Shown piece after piece: positions 50,015-58,800 of a stretch of DNA of 64,000 nt (the first letter of the stretch is position 1; each line of letters begins with the position of its first letter). The notes beneath the pieces are model-generated. The model saw only the letters and a program-made list of their open reading frames with translations. It made no database searches and was not told the DNA's origin. This stretch comes from CAWINY01 sp963837635 (GTDB lineage: Bacteria; Acidobacteriota; Terriglobia; Terriglobales; Acidobacteriaceae), in contig CAWINY010000007.1 of the NCBI GenBank assembly GCA_963837635.1, forward strand, positions 1,426,001 through 1,490,000, in the 5' to 3' direction. A program made the translations under genes and the position numbers.

Positions 50015-50434
50015 AAGCCGTTAGCCCTCAGCCATCAGCCCCCTCAGGAAAGGCGGGGCGCAGCGAGGTTTGTCGCCAAGAGCTGCGACTGCAAACCTGA
50101 TTACTGACGGCTGATGGCTAGCTGGCGTCAGGTCCGGCGCTCTTCCGAGCAACGGTGAGCTTGCTTGTTTCCTTCCCCTGCTACTCGTATATATAATCGA
50201 CTTAATCTGCAGCCCTTTGATTTGGGTTTGTGAGAGCGCAAACCTGTCCGGCAGACGTGGGCGCACGGCGACCCTGAACAAACGGATTCCGCGTGTGAGC
50301 GGGAGCCAGCGGGGTTTCGAGCATGCCTGCACGCTGGGGGTGGGGGCTCGTGGGTTGACAGGCGAGGGCGTACGCGCGTGGTCGCCCTGTTATTGGGCAT
50401 CTCACAGGATCTCTCAAGGAGTTCAAGCAAACCG
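50015..50434. other. bamA-skp intergenic region
   Basis: This 420-bp gap begins with an inverted pair of GTTAGCCCTCAGCCATCAGC / GCTGATGGCTAGC-type repeats (50020-50125). It then has an AT-rich promoter-like stretch: TTGTTT at 50164-50169, and TATATA at 50187-50192 with 17-bp spacing. No gene was seen. It suggests that skp has its own promoter. Confidence 0.45.
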
Positions 50435-51184
50435 ATGACTCGTAAGTACGCTGCATTCATTCTGCTTACCATGCTGGTAACCGTTGCTGCGTTGGCCCAG
50501 ACCGCCACCCCGGCAGCCGCTGCCACCCCAGCCGCCGCTGCCGAAGCTCCTGCTGCCCCCGCAGCTCCTGCGGCCTCGACGGCGACTTCGGCTACATCCG
50601 CCGCCTCTGGCGCCAAGCTTGGCATCATCAACATCCAACAGGCGATCCTGGCCACCAACGAAGGCCAGCGCGATTTCCAGGAGTTGCAGAAGAAGTTCGA
50701 GCCCAAGCAGTCGGAACTGCAGTCCAGCAACAAGGAAATCGAAGACCTGAAGAAGCAGCTCAATACTCAGGGCGACAAGCTGAACGAAGAAGCCCGAGCC
50801 AACTTGCTCAAGAACATTGAGACCAAGCAGAAAACCATGCAGCGCGCGCTGGAAGATGCGCAGGCCGATTTCCAGTCGCAGCAGAACGACATTGCCAACC
50901 GCATCGGCGGCAAGATGCTGTCCGTGCTCGACAAATATGCCAAGGACAACAACTTCACCATGATCATGGATGTCTCCAGCCCGCAGAGCCCGGTGCTGTG
51001 GGCCGGCGCCTCCAGCGATGTGACCAAGGCCATCGTGGACGCCTACAATGCGCAGTCGAACATTGCCGCTCCTTTGCCGTCCGCTCCCGCCCCGACGAAG
51101 GCTCCAGTTGCAAAAACTCCGACAACCAGCAAGCCGGCGGCAAAACCAGCCACCACCAAACCGGCTGCCACGGCAAAGCCGTAA
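50435..51184 (+). CDS. skp: Periplasmic chaperone Skp/OmpH-like
   Basis: This is a periplasmic holdase for outer-membrane proteins on the way to BamA. The ATG at 50435 begins the signal peptide MTRKYAAFILLTMLVTVAALAQ. A long Ala/Pro/Thr-rich linker follows, then KLGIINIQQAILATNEGQRD (beta strand and start of the tentacle). A coiled-coil region comes next (FQELQKKFEPKQSELQSSNK ... RALEDAQADFQSQQ), and the chain returns with FTMIMDVSSPQSPVLWAG. The C-terminal tail is again Ala/Pro/Thr/Lys-rich. These low-complexity arms make it 249 aa, longer than proteobacterial Skp (about 160 aa). A strong terminator follows. Confidence 0.88.
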   Translation: MTRKYAAFILLTMLVTVAALAQTATPAAAATPAAAAEAPAAPAAPAASTATSATSAASGAKLGIINIQQAILATNEGQRDFQELQKKFEPKQSELQSSNKEIEDLKKQLNTQGDKLNEEARANLLKNIETKQKTMQRALEDAQADFQSQQNDIANRIGGKMLSVLDKYAKDNNFTMIMDVSSPQSPVLWAGASSDVTKAIVDAYNAQSNIAAPLPSAPAPTKAPVAKTPTTSKPAAKPATTKPAATAKP

Positions 51185-51204
51185 TTTCGATCCTGGCCTA
51201 CAGG

Positions 51205-51230
51205 AAAGCCGCCCGCTGGGCGGCTTTTTT
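51205..51230 (+). terminator. Strong rho-independent terminator after skp
   Basis: The stem GCCGCCC/GGGCGGC with a short loop is followed by TTTTTT, 20 bp after the skp stop. Confidence 0.9.
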
Positions 51231-51374
51231 GCGCTTGGCTGGCGAGAAAGGTGCATCGGATCGGGAGCCGGAGCCCCCACCCTACGCTTGCGGGCGGCCC
51301 TCTTTCAGTACCGCGGGTTGGATCGGGGTATTGGGCGTGAGTTTTTGTAGCGCCGGCATTCGCCTGACAGAGGA

Positions 51375-51390
51375 AGTATACAAAGTATAT
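51375..51390 (+). promoter_or_regulatory. Palindromic operator-like site before the antitoxin gene
   Basis: AGTATACAAAGTATAT contains two GTATA half-sites around AAA, 16 bp before the antitoxin start. RelB-type antitoxins commonly bind such palindromes to repress their own operon. Confidence 0.45.
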
Positions 51391-51405
51391 TCGAGGTAAA
51401 GGTTT

Positions 51406-51666
51406 ATGGCTACCAGCATGGTACATATCCGCGTGGACTCCAAGATCAAGGCGAAGGCCGCCAAGGCACTGGCTGCGATGGGCCTGACTGTTTCCGATGC
51501 GGTTCGTCTTCTGCTGACTCGTGTCGCCGCCGAGAAGGCTTTGCCGTTTGAGGTGCGCGTTCCCAAGCGCGAGACGATTGCGGCAATTGAGGCGGGAGAA
51601 CGTGGCGAGGTGTCCAGAGCGGCCAGCGTCGCCGCCATGATGGCCGAGCTGAATGCGAAAGATTGA
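51406..51666 (+). CDS. RelB/DinJ-family antitoxin
   Basis: This is an 86-aa antitoxin with an N-terminal ribbon-helix-helix (SMVHIRVDSKIKAKAAKALA, AAMGLTVSDAVRLLLTRVAAE) and a toxin-binding tail (KALPFEVRVPKRETIAAIEA). It normally neutralises a YafQ/RelE mRNA interferase and represses the operon. The toxin ATG overlaps its end by 14 bp, the usual arrangement, but the toxin gene is broken, so this antitoxin now stands without its partner. Confidence 0.85.
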   Translation: MATSMVHIRVDSKIKAKAAKALAAMGLTVSDAVRLLLTRVAAEKALPFEVRVPKRETIAAIEAGERGEVSRAASVAAMMAELNAKD

Positions 51667-51860
51667 ATGGACCTCGGCTTTTCGACGCGACTACAAACGC
51701 ACCCAGGCAACGCCACGACATCAAGCTCGAAGAAAACGTAATCGAGCCAGGCTCAGAACAAAGCACATAACGCCCGACCAGATCGCCGGCGAGACCCTTC
51801 GGCTTCGCTCAGGGCAGGCTCTGGCGCTACATCGCCAAGCCTGGCGCCGTTTACAATGTC
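51653..51860 (+). pseudogene. Truncated YafQ/RelE-type toxin
   Basis: The first 17-22 residues, MRKIEWTSAFRRDYKRTQAT, are exactly those of YafQ-type toxins. After that the sequence loses family resemblance and runs into a CCCTTCGGCTTCGCTCAGG interspersed repeat (51794-51824). The catalytic His/Arg-containing C-terminal half is absent. The limits are approximate. The gene is inferred to be inactivated by deletion plus repeat insertion. Confidence 0.7.
51794..51824. repeat. Interspersed repeat in the toxin remnant
   Basis: ACCCTTCGGCTTCGCTCAGG followed by GCAGGCTCTGG. Same family as 15557-15590 and 24951-24985. Confidence 0.7.
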
Positions 51861-52572
51861 CGGCATGCCAGAGAGCAGCGCCAAACCCAACCGGGCCGTC
51901 TTCTTTCAGAAGGCGCCCATCTTTGCCGAACTCACCGACGCCGAACTGAGCTTCCTGGTGCGGCGGGCGGTCTCCCGCAAGTTCGACGACGGCGAGATCA
52001 TCTTTTCCGAGGGCGACCCCTGCCCCGGCATGTACGTGGTCGAGTCGGGCTTCGTGAAGATCTTCAAGACCTCGCCCAACGGGCGCGAGCAGGTGCTTGC
52101 CATCGACGGCCCCGGACACTCCATCGCCGAGTTGCCGGTGTTCGACGGCGGCAGCTTCCCGGCCTCGGCGCAGGCGATCAAGGAAACCTCGCTGCTATTC
52201 GTCAGCAAACAAGACTTCCATGGGCTGTGCCTCCAGCATCCGGGGGTCGCGCTCAAGGTGCTGCGCGTGGTGGGAAAGCGGCTGCGTTCGCTGGTGGGGA
52301 TCATTGAAGAGCTTTCCTTTACCACCGTGCGGCACCGGCTGGCGGCGGCGCTGCTGCGCATGGCGCGCGAAGGCAGGAAAACCGCGGAGGGGGTTGAGAT
52401 CACGCTGCCGGCGAACAATCAGGAACTGGCCTCGCAGATCGGCACTGTGCGCGAGCTGGTGTCGCGCAATCTGAGCCGGCTGCAGACCGCCAAGATCATC
52501 AAGATCGACGGCCGCACGGTGACCATAGCCAACCTGCGCGCCCTGGAAGCGGAAGTGGAGAGCGGGGAGTAG
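51856..52572 (+). CDS. Crp/Fnr-family transcriptional regulator
   Basis: This is a 238-aa DNA-binding regulator. The N-terminal cyclic-nucleotide-binding fold shows FAELTDAELSFLVRRAVSRK, DDGEIIFSEGDPCPGMYVVE, GREQVLAIDGPGHSIAELPV and FDGGSFPASAQAI. The C-terminal winged helix has HRLAAALLRMA and the recognition helix NNQELASQIGTVRELVSRNLSRL, close to the FNR/CRP RE-xx-SR pattern. No N-terminal Fnr cysteines are present, so an Fe-S oxygen sensor is unlikely. The ligand-binding RxS of cAMP proteins is replaced by PVFDGGSFPAS, so cAMP binding is uncertain. A second start at 51865 is possible. Confidence 0.85.
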   Translation: MSGMPESSAKPNRAVFFQKAPIFAELTDAELSFLVRRAVSRKFDDGEIIFSEGDPCPGMYVVESGFVKIFKTSPNGREQVLAIDGPGHSIAELPVFDGGSFPASAQAIKETSLLFVSKQDFHGLCLQHPGVALKVLRVVGKRLRSLVGIIEELSFTTVRHRLAAALLRMAREGRKTAEGVEITLPANNQELASQIGTVRELVSRNLSRLQTAKIIKIDGRTVTIANLRALEAEVESGE

Positions 52573-52583
52573 TCCGAAAATCC

Positions 52584-52706
52584 AACGCGAAGGCGCTAAG
52601 GCGCGAAGGGGAAGGCGGCAATAAAGCAGGAGCTTTTCTCAACAGGATCACCTATCAATAAGCTTTCCATTTTGCTCCTCCTTCGCGTCTTCGCGCCTTC
52701 GCGTTT
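52584..52706. repeat. AACGCGAAGGCGC / GCGCCTTCGCGTT inverted repeat
   Basis: The arms AACGCGAAGGCGCTAAGGCG (onward to 52609) and the complementary stretch 52679-52706 can fold over a 70-bp loop between convergent genes. Confidence 0.7.
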
Positions 52707-52754
52707 AAAGCATTTTCTTCGTCGCCCCACTGAACACCGAGAGCTGAGCGCTAA

Positions 52755-53597
52755 CTACTGGATCTGAATCACGTCCTCGGCCCCGGCCGTGGCTTCTTCG
52801 GCGCGCTGGATAACGTGGCGCGCGAGATCGAAGAACTGCAGGTTTTTCTCGGTTTCCCCGATGAGCGTGACCGCCTGGCCGGTGTCGCCGCCGCGTCGAA
52901 TGTCGGGATCAAGATCGATGCTGCCGAGGAAGGGCACATTGAATTGATGCGCGGTGCGCTCACCTCCGCCCTTGGAGAAGATGTCGATCTCTTCGTGGCA
53001 GTGCGGGCAGTGGAAGCTGCTCATGTTCTCCACGAGGCCGAGCACATCGACCTTGACCTGGCGGAACATCTCGATGGCTTTGCGGGCGTCCTGGAGAGAC
53101 ACGTCTGAGGGCGTGGTAACCACGATGGCGCCTGTCAGGGGCACGGCCTGAATGATCGAGATGGCGACATCGCCCGTGCCCGGTGGCAGATCAATAATCA
53201 GGTAATCGAGTTCCCCCCACAGGACTTGCCGGAGAAACTGCTGCATCAGCGAGTGCAGCATCGGCCCGCGCCAGATCAGCGGCTTGTCTCCCGGGTTGAG
53301 ATAGCCCACCGACAGCGTCTTCATGCCATGGACTTCGGGCGGCTCGATCATGTTCTGGTCGAGCACGCGCGGATTGGTGCTGCAGCCTAGCATCAGCGGC
53401 ACATTCGGGCCGTAAGCGTCGGCGTCGAGCAGGCCTACTTTGTGGCCTAGCTTGGTAAGGGCGATGGCGAGGTTGACCGCGATGGTAGTCTTGCCGACCC
53501 CACCCTTGCCGGACCCAACTGCGACGATGTGAGCGATGCCGGGAATGGCTTGCGGTGCCGGCGGTTGCCCATGCGGAGGCTGGCTGTGAGAACCCAC
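52755..53597 (-). CDS. apbC: Mrp/ApbC-type P-loop ATPase (Fe-S cluster carrier)
   Basis: This is a cytoplasmic Mrp/NBP35-family ATPase that carries and transfers Fe-S clusters. The 280-aa protein has the deviant Walker A GKGGVGKTTIAVNLA, DADAYGPNVPLMLG, the switch LIIDLPPGTGD and the cluster-binding CPHC near residue 200 (NMSSFHCPHCHEEIDIFS). The N-terminal DUF59 domain of many Mrp proteins is missing; the N-terminus is instead a short Pro/Gln/His-rich stretch. It stands alone, with no suf or isc genes nearby. Confidence 0.9.
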   Translation of the reverse strand: MGSHSQPPHGQPPAPQAIPGIAHIVAVGSGKGGVGKTTIAVNLAIALTKLGHKVGLLDADAYGPNVPLMLGCSTNPRVLDQNMIEPPEVHGMKTLSVGYLNPGDKPLIWRGPMLHSLMQQFLRQVLWGELDYLIIDLPPGTGDVAISIIQAVPLTGAIVVTTPSDVSLQDARKAIEMFRQVKVDVLGLVENMSSFHCPHCHEEIDIFSKGGGERTAHQFNVPFLGSIDLDPDIRRGGDTGQAVTLIGETEKNLQFFDLARHVIQRAEEATAGAEDVIQIQ

Positions 53598-53842
53598 GGA
53601 AACTCCTTATTGATCGCGCCCTCAAGAGCGCAAACCTGGATTATACGCTGAGGGAAAGTAGCGGGAGGCTGCCAGCCGGTGCGGCCATTGAGGAGGAACC
53701 CCGCACTGAAAAATGCACCAGTTCAGAGTAACGACAATTCTTAGGAAAACCGCTGTACGGTACCCGCAGGCAGGCCGATAGTATGGTGGAAACCAGGCGG
53801 ACTCAGCCGCCTCAGTGTCAAGCAATGCAGCGAGGAAAAGCG

Positions 53843-54559
53843 ATGAACAGGTTTGTGACCGTTGCAATCATACTGTTATTGACGTCCGGTTCTGGTGTGT
53901 ATGCCCAAACGGCCGCGCCCACCCCCGATTCGCATCCGGCGCAGGCGCAGGGGAAGGCTAAAGTCGTGTTCTATTACGGCAGGCCAGTCCCGATGCATAA
54001 TTGCCTGGAGCAGGTGGGCATCCAGATCGACGGGGTCACTGCGCACCAGATATTCCAGTGGCATGTATGGCAAACCGAGGTCACCCCAGGAGTCCATGTC
54101 TTCAGCGACGACAGCCACAAGGACAAGGGCGAGACCGCAACCCTCTCCGCAGGGCAAACCGTCTACTACGAGCTCAGGTGGCACAGGGCGTTCGGCTTGG
54201 TCGCTACCTGTAACAGTATTTGGATCAAGTTCTATGAAATGCAAGGGAATGACGTCCAGAAGGTGAACGCAATGCTCGGGAGAGTAGGCGTGGACGAAAC
54301 CACGGCGGCCCCGGCCGCGCCAGAGCTTGCCAAAGCCACCAGCGTCAAACTGTCCATCGTGTCCACTCCTGACGCGGCCGATATCGAGATTGATGGAAAT
54401 TTCATGGGGAATACGCCGTCGATGATTGAACTCTCACCCGGCGACCACACGGTTGCCGTCAGCAAGAAGGATTTCAAGCCTTGGCAGCGAAAGATAAAGC
54501 TGGCCGCCGGTGACATTAAATTGAATGCGGAGTTGGAGGCCGACGGCGCCAGCCATTGA
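53843..54559 (+). CDS. Exported PEGA-domain protein
   Basis: This is a 238-aa exported protein. The ATG at 53843 follows GAGGAAAA and begins the signal peptide MNRFVTVAIILLLTSGSGVYA. The first half has Cys in HNCLEQVGIQIDG and VATCNS and alternating strands. The C-terminal PEGA domain follows (VSTPDAADIEIDGNFMGNTP, SMIELSPGDHTVAVSKKDF). PEGA domains are surface modules frequent in Acidobacteriota. The function of this protein is unknown. Confidence 0.75.
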   Translation: MNRFVTVAIILLLTSGSGVYAQTAAPTPDSHPAQAQGKAKVVFYYGRPVPMHNCLEQVGIQIDGVTAHQIFQWHVWQTEVTPGVHVFSDDSHKDKGETATLSAGQTVYYELRWHRAFGLVATCNSIWIKFYEMQGNDVQKVNAMLGRVGVDETTAAPAAPELAKATSVKLSIVSTPDAADIEIDGNFMGNTPSMIELSPGDHTVAVSKKDFKPWQRKIKLAAGDIKLNAELEADGASH

Positions 54560-54591
54560 GGATTGCGGCCTATTGTGAAAGCACGAGGTTT

Positions 54592-54683
54592 GTCATTCCG
54601 AGCGAAGCGAGGAATCTGCTTTTCGGTTGAACTTGCGAAACAGCAGCAGATTCCTCGCGCCAAAACCCGGCGCTCGGAATGAC
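54592..54683. repeat. GTCATTCCGAGCG / CGCTCGGAATGAC long hairpin
   Basis: The outer arms are 54592-54604 and 54671-54683. The inner arms CGAGGAATCTGCT (54608-54620) and AGCAGATTCCTCG (54645-54657) are perfectly complementary. A 92-bp two-tier palindrome between convergent genes. Confidence 0.75.
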
Positions 54684-54707
54684 AATCTTGGGTAGAACAG
54701 CGCCGCT

Positions 54708-54995
54708 CTACAGAAAATCCAAAAACGAATCCACGACTTCCGCGCCCGCGTTGTTGGCGTTCTTGGTGGCCGCGCGCTCCACGTTGTGCATCAGGCCTTC
54801 GAGGTAGCTGCGGGAATCCGAGATGCTGACGACGCCGATGGTGGCGCGCTGCCACAGGTCGGTAGCGTCGAGCTCGGCGACCGAAACATTGAACGCGGCG
54901 CGCAGGCGGTCCTTCACGCTACGGACAACCTGCCGCTTGTCCTTCAGCGAGTGCGCCGCTTCGATGCGCAGTTCGATGGTGAGTAGGGCAATCAT
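54708..54995 (-). CDS. ylxP: DUF503 (YlxP-like) ribosome-associated protein
   Basis: This is a 95-aa protein of the DUF503 family: MIALLTIELRIEAAHSLKDK, VVRSVKDRLRAAFNVSVAEL, WQRATIGVVSIS. In many bacteria this gene lies between infB and rbfA, and a role in ribosome maturation is suspected. Here it follows infB on the same strand, but an unrelated membrane-protein gene (55048-55617) intervenes. rbfA and truB are not next to it. Confidence 0.85.
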   Translation of the reverse strand: MIALLTIELRIEAAHSLKDKRQVVRSVKDRLRAAFNVSVAELDATDLWQRATIGVVSISDSRSYLEGLMHNVERAATKNANNAGAEVVDSFLDFL

Positions 54996-55047
54996 TCAGT
55001 GGAAGCGATTACACGTGATAAGGGGATTTAGCGACAATGATCGTCTT

Positions 55048-55617
55048 TCAGCGATGATCTAGACAGGCTTTCACCGCAGCATGAATCCTTTCAGTCCCAC
55101 CATAGATTCCTCCCCACCCATGAGAACTGCCGTCTGCAAAGAAAGCAACTGACAAAGTTTCGCTATCACGATATTCAACTTTCACCCAGTAATTAATGAA
55201 GTCCATTCCCTGCTTTCCATACGAGATCCGCTGGATGTTCTCGATGACAACAGTCTTTTTCACGCCCCTAAATTCGAGCGAGTGGTCATGTACTTTAAGT
55301 ATTCCAATTTCGCGCCATTTGTTCGCGTGAGGCCGGTACCACACCGTATGAAACTCTTGAGGCGCTGTTCTATCCAGCTTCGTATGGCTGGCTTGGCCCA
55401 TCGACGCGTCGGAGTAAACAGACCGTTTGATGGTCTTCATTGCAACGAGCACAACCGAAACGCCCATACCAACGCACACCGCCAAAAGTACAAACATCAA
55501 GCTACGGGGCGAGATAACCCTATGAGCAGATGCGAGCGCAAGCACAAATACTACGCCCATGAAACAGATGTATATCAATAACGTTCTCTTCAAAATAGCC
55601 TTTAGCAAGCTGGGCAT
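55048..55617 (-). CDS. Two-helix membrane protein of unknown function between infB and ylxP
   Basis: This encodes a 189-aa protein. Two hydrophobic helices are at about 10-30 (LIYICFMGVVFVLALASA) and 38-60 (SLMFVLLAVCVGMGVSVVLV). A soluble domain follows with aromatic-rich strands (EFHTVWYRPHANKWREIGIL, NYWVKVEYRDSETLSVAFFA). No family was recognised. The gene is more AT-rich than infB and nusA and breaks the usual infB-ylxP adjacency, suggesting later insertion. There is a 232-bp spacer with repeats upstream. Confidence 0.55.
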   Translation of the reverse strand: MPSLLKAILKRTLLIYICFMGVVFVLALASAHRVISPRSLMFVLLAVCVGMGVSVVLVAMKTIKRSVYSDASMGQASHTKLDRTAPQEFHTVWYRPHANKWREIGILKVHDHSLEFRGVKKTVVIENIQRISYGKQGMDFINYWVKVEYRDSETLSVAFFADGSSHGWGGIYGGTERIHAAVKACLDHR

Positions 55618-55807
55618 CCTTTATCGACAAATGTGTCTCGTGAATATCCACTCGGGCAATTTGTCATCGTCAGTGCCGATGACATTCAACTGCTACAATT
55701 TCCCGTCGCGTAGCACATTATCCCGAAAACTGTCGTGATTTCCAGATGATTGTTGTGAACAGGGCTTATCGCAAGTTTCGCCCGATCATCTCTAATAAGA
55801 AAGGCCA

Positions 55808-55850
55808 GTGATCATTGCTGACCACTGGCCACTAATCACTAACCACTGCT
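55808..55850. repeat. ACCACTGGCCACTAATCACT-type repeat
   Basis: CAGTGATCATTGCTGACCAC, then TGGCCACTAATCACTAACCA. Related to 35458-35491. Located just after the infB stop. Confidence 0.6.
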
Positions 55851-58800
55851 TTACGCGCCCATGGTGGCCGCGACGTGCTCGGTGAGAAAGGCTTCAATCA
55901 CGTCCCCGACCTTGATGTCGCCGTAGTTCTGGATGCCGATGCCGCATTCCATGCCGTTGCGGACCTCGCTTGCATCGTCCTTGAAGCGGCGCAGCGAGGC
56001 AATCTTGCCCTTGAAGACCACCACGTTGTCGCGCAGCAGACGAACCTCGGAGTCGCGCTTGAGGAGGCCGTCCTGCACGGAGCAGCCGGCGATCATGCCC
56101 ACCTTGGGGATGCGGAAGGTCTCGCGGACCTCGGCGCGGCCCAGGTAGGTTTCCTTGATCACCGGTTCCAGCAGGCCGGTCATGGCGGCGAGGATCTCGG
56201 ACTGCAACTCGTAGATGATCGAGTGCAGGCGGACGTCGACCTTCTCCTGGTCGGCCAGTTCCTGCGCTTTGCGCTCCGGCCGCACGTTGAAGCCGATGAT
56301 GATGGCGTTCGAGGCCGAAGCCAGCAGCACGTCGGTTTCGGTGATAGCGCCCACGCCAGTGTGGATGACCTTGATCTTGACCTTCTCGTTCGACATCTTG
56401 GTCAGCAGATCGTTGAGCACCTCCACCGAGCCCTGGACGTCGCCCTTCAGGATGACGTTCAGTTCCTTCTGGCCGGCGGTCTTCATGTCCTCGGCGAGCT
56501 TCTCGAGCGACACGCGCGAGGACTTAGCCAGCGTGGCTTCCCGCGTCTTCATCTCGCGGTAGTCGGCGATGTTGCGCGCCTTGTCGCGGTCGGTGACCGC
56601 GACCAACTGGTCGCCTGCCTGGGGCAGTCCTTCCAGCCCGAGGATTTCCACCGGGGTAGCCGGCTTGGCTTCCTCAAGCGGGCCGCCGCGGTCATCGAAC
56701 ATGGCGCGCACGCGGCCAAAGACGTTGCCCACAACAAAGTAGTCTCCGGTGCGCAGCGTGCCCTGCTGGATGAGCACCGTGGCCACGGGGCCGCGGCCGC
56801 GATCGAGCTTGGCTTCCAAGACCACGCCACTGGCGGAGCGGTCCGGATTGGCCTTGAGCTCCTGCAGGTCGGCGACCAGGCAGATCATTTCCATCATCAG
56901 ATTCAGGTTCGTCTTCTGCTTGGCGGAAACGTCCACGAACACCGTGGTGCCGCCCCACGCCTCTGGCATCAGGCCACGATCGGCGAGCTGCTTCTTGACG
57001 CGGTCCGGGAGGGCATCGGGCTTATCGATCTTGTTGACCGCCACGATAATTGGCACATTGGCGGCGTGGGCGTGGTCGATGGCTTCGAGGGTTTGCGGCA
57101 TCACGCCGTCATCGGCCGCAACCACCAGAACGACGATGTCCGTCACCTTGGCGCCGCGGGCGCGCATGCGGGTAAAGGCTTCGTGGCCGGGCGTATCGAG
57201 GAAGACGATCTCGCGGCCGTACGCCGGCGAGTTCTGGTCGCTGATGCGCACCTTGTAGGCGCCGATGTGCTGGGTAATTCCGCCCGCTTCGCCTTCGGCC
57301 ACATTGGCGTGGCGGATGGAGTCCAGCAGCGTGGTCTTGCCGTGGTCGACGTGGCCCATGATGGTGACCACCGGCGGACGAGTCACGGCGCCGGTCCCGG
57401 TTTCGCCTTCCGCTTCGGTAGCGGCAGCCTCTTTCGCGGCCTGCTCTTCGAAGGTGACAACGCTGGTGCCAGCGCCAAACTGCCGCGCGATGTCGGTGGC
57501 CAGTTCCGCGTCGAGCGTCTGATTGATGGTGGCGAAGACGCCGCGAGCCAACAGGCGGGCGATCACGTCTTTGGCGCGCACCCCCACCATCTCAGCGAGG
57601 TCCTTCACGCTGACCCCTTCCGAAATGGTGATCTGGCGGGTGATGGGCAACGGTTCGTTGTTCATCGAAAGCCGCGGCGGGGGAACAAAGCCCTTCATCG
57701 GGCCTTCCTTCACGCCACGCGGCACATAGCGCTGACCTGGACGTCGCGCGGGCCCGCCTGGACGCTGCCCGGGACGGCCCATAGGCGCTCCCGGAGGAGG
57801 CGCTCCTGGACCAACTCCCATGGGGCGCGGCGGACCGCCGGTCCCCGCACGCGTGGGATGCATCGGCCGGCGCTCGCCCGGACGCAGAGGACGCGCCCCA
57901 GGCGCTCCCGGGGCGCCCGGGGAACGGCGCTGGAAAATTGGCTGCCCAGGAACGGGACGACCCGGCTGTGGGCGTCCAATCGCACTGGGTGCGACGGGAG
58001 GCCGCACTGGCTGGGGCGGAGCGGTATACACCGGGCGTGGACCCGTCTGCGGCATAATGACTCGCCGCGGCGGCGCGCCTGCCGGAGGCGTCGAAGGCTT
58101 CTGACCGGCGGGCGGGTGAGCGTGCGCCGGCTTGGCGGCGTGATGAGTTGCTGGGCTCACCGGTGGCTTCGAAACAGGCGCCACGGGCGGCGCAGCAGGA
58201 GTAATCACTGACGTTTTTACCTCGGGTACCGCAGGAACAGGAGTTTCCACCGGAGTCGGGGGCGCGGACGCCGCGGCTTCGACCCTGGGTTCTTCCAAAT
58301 GCGCCTCGCGTTTTGCAGCGGGCAGAACCATCGCTTCCGGCTGGACTGCAGCGGGTGCCTGGGGCGCTTGGGCCGCCTGCGCGGGGACCTCGGGTTGCGG
58401 CGCCGGCGGCTCGCCCGCGGGTGCCAAAGGCTTTGCCGTTCCCGCAGTATGCGACACGGGGCTTGCTGCCGGCTCTTCCGGCTTTATGGGTGGAACCACG
58501 ATCGGCGGCGCTTGGCGCGGCTGCGGGACGATCAAGCGCGGCGGCGCGGCTGGCTGCGGCGGAGCAGCCGTCTCCGGTTTGGCTGCCGGCGGAGTGGCAA
58601 CCGGCTTGGCCGGCGGCGCAGCCACGGCGCGCGGCGGCGCGGCACTCGGCGGCGGAACTGGCGGACGTGGCGGGGTGGCGGGTTGCTGCTGCCGCTCGGT
58701 AAGGGCCTTCAGGACGTCGCCGGGCTTGGAGATGTGCGACAGGTCAATCTTGGTGCGGATCTCATCGCCTTCGCGGGCCTGGCGTCTGGCAGCAGCTGAT

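Noticed and set aside
55875..58211. Very long plus-strand reading frame opposite infB
   Set aside because: It mirrors the high-GC codon usage of infB and has no family-like sequence.
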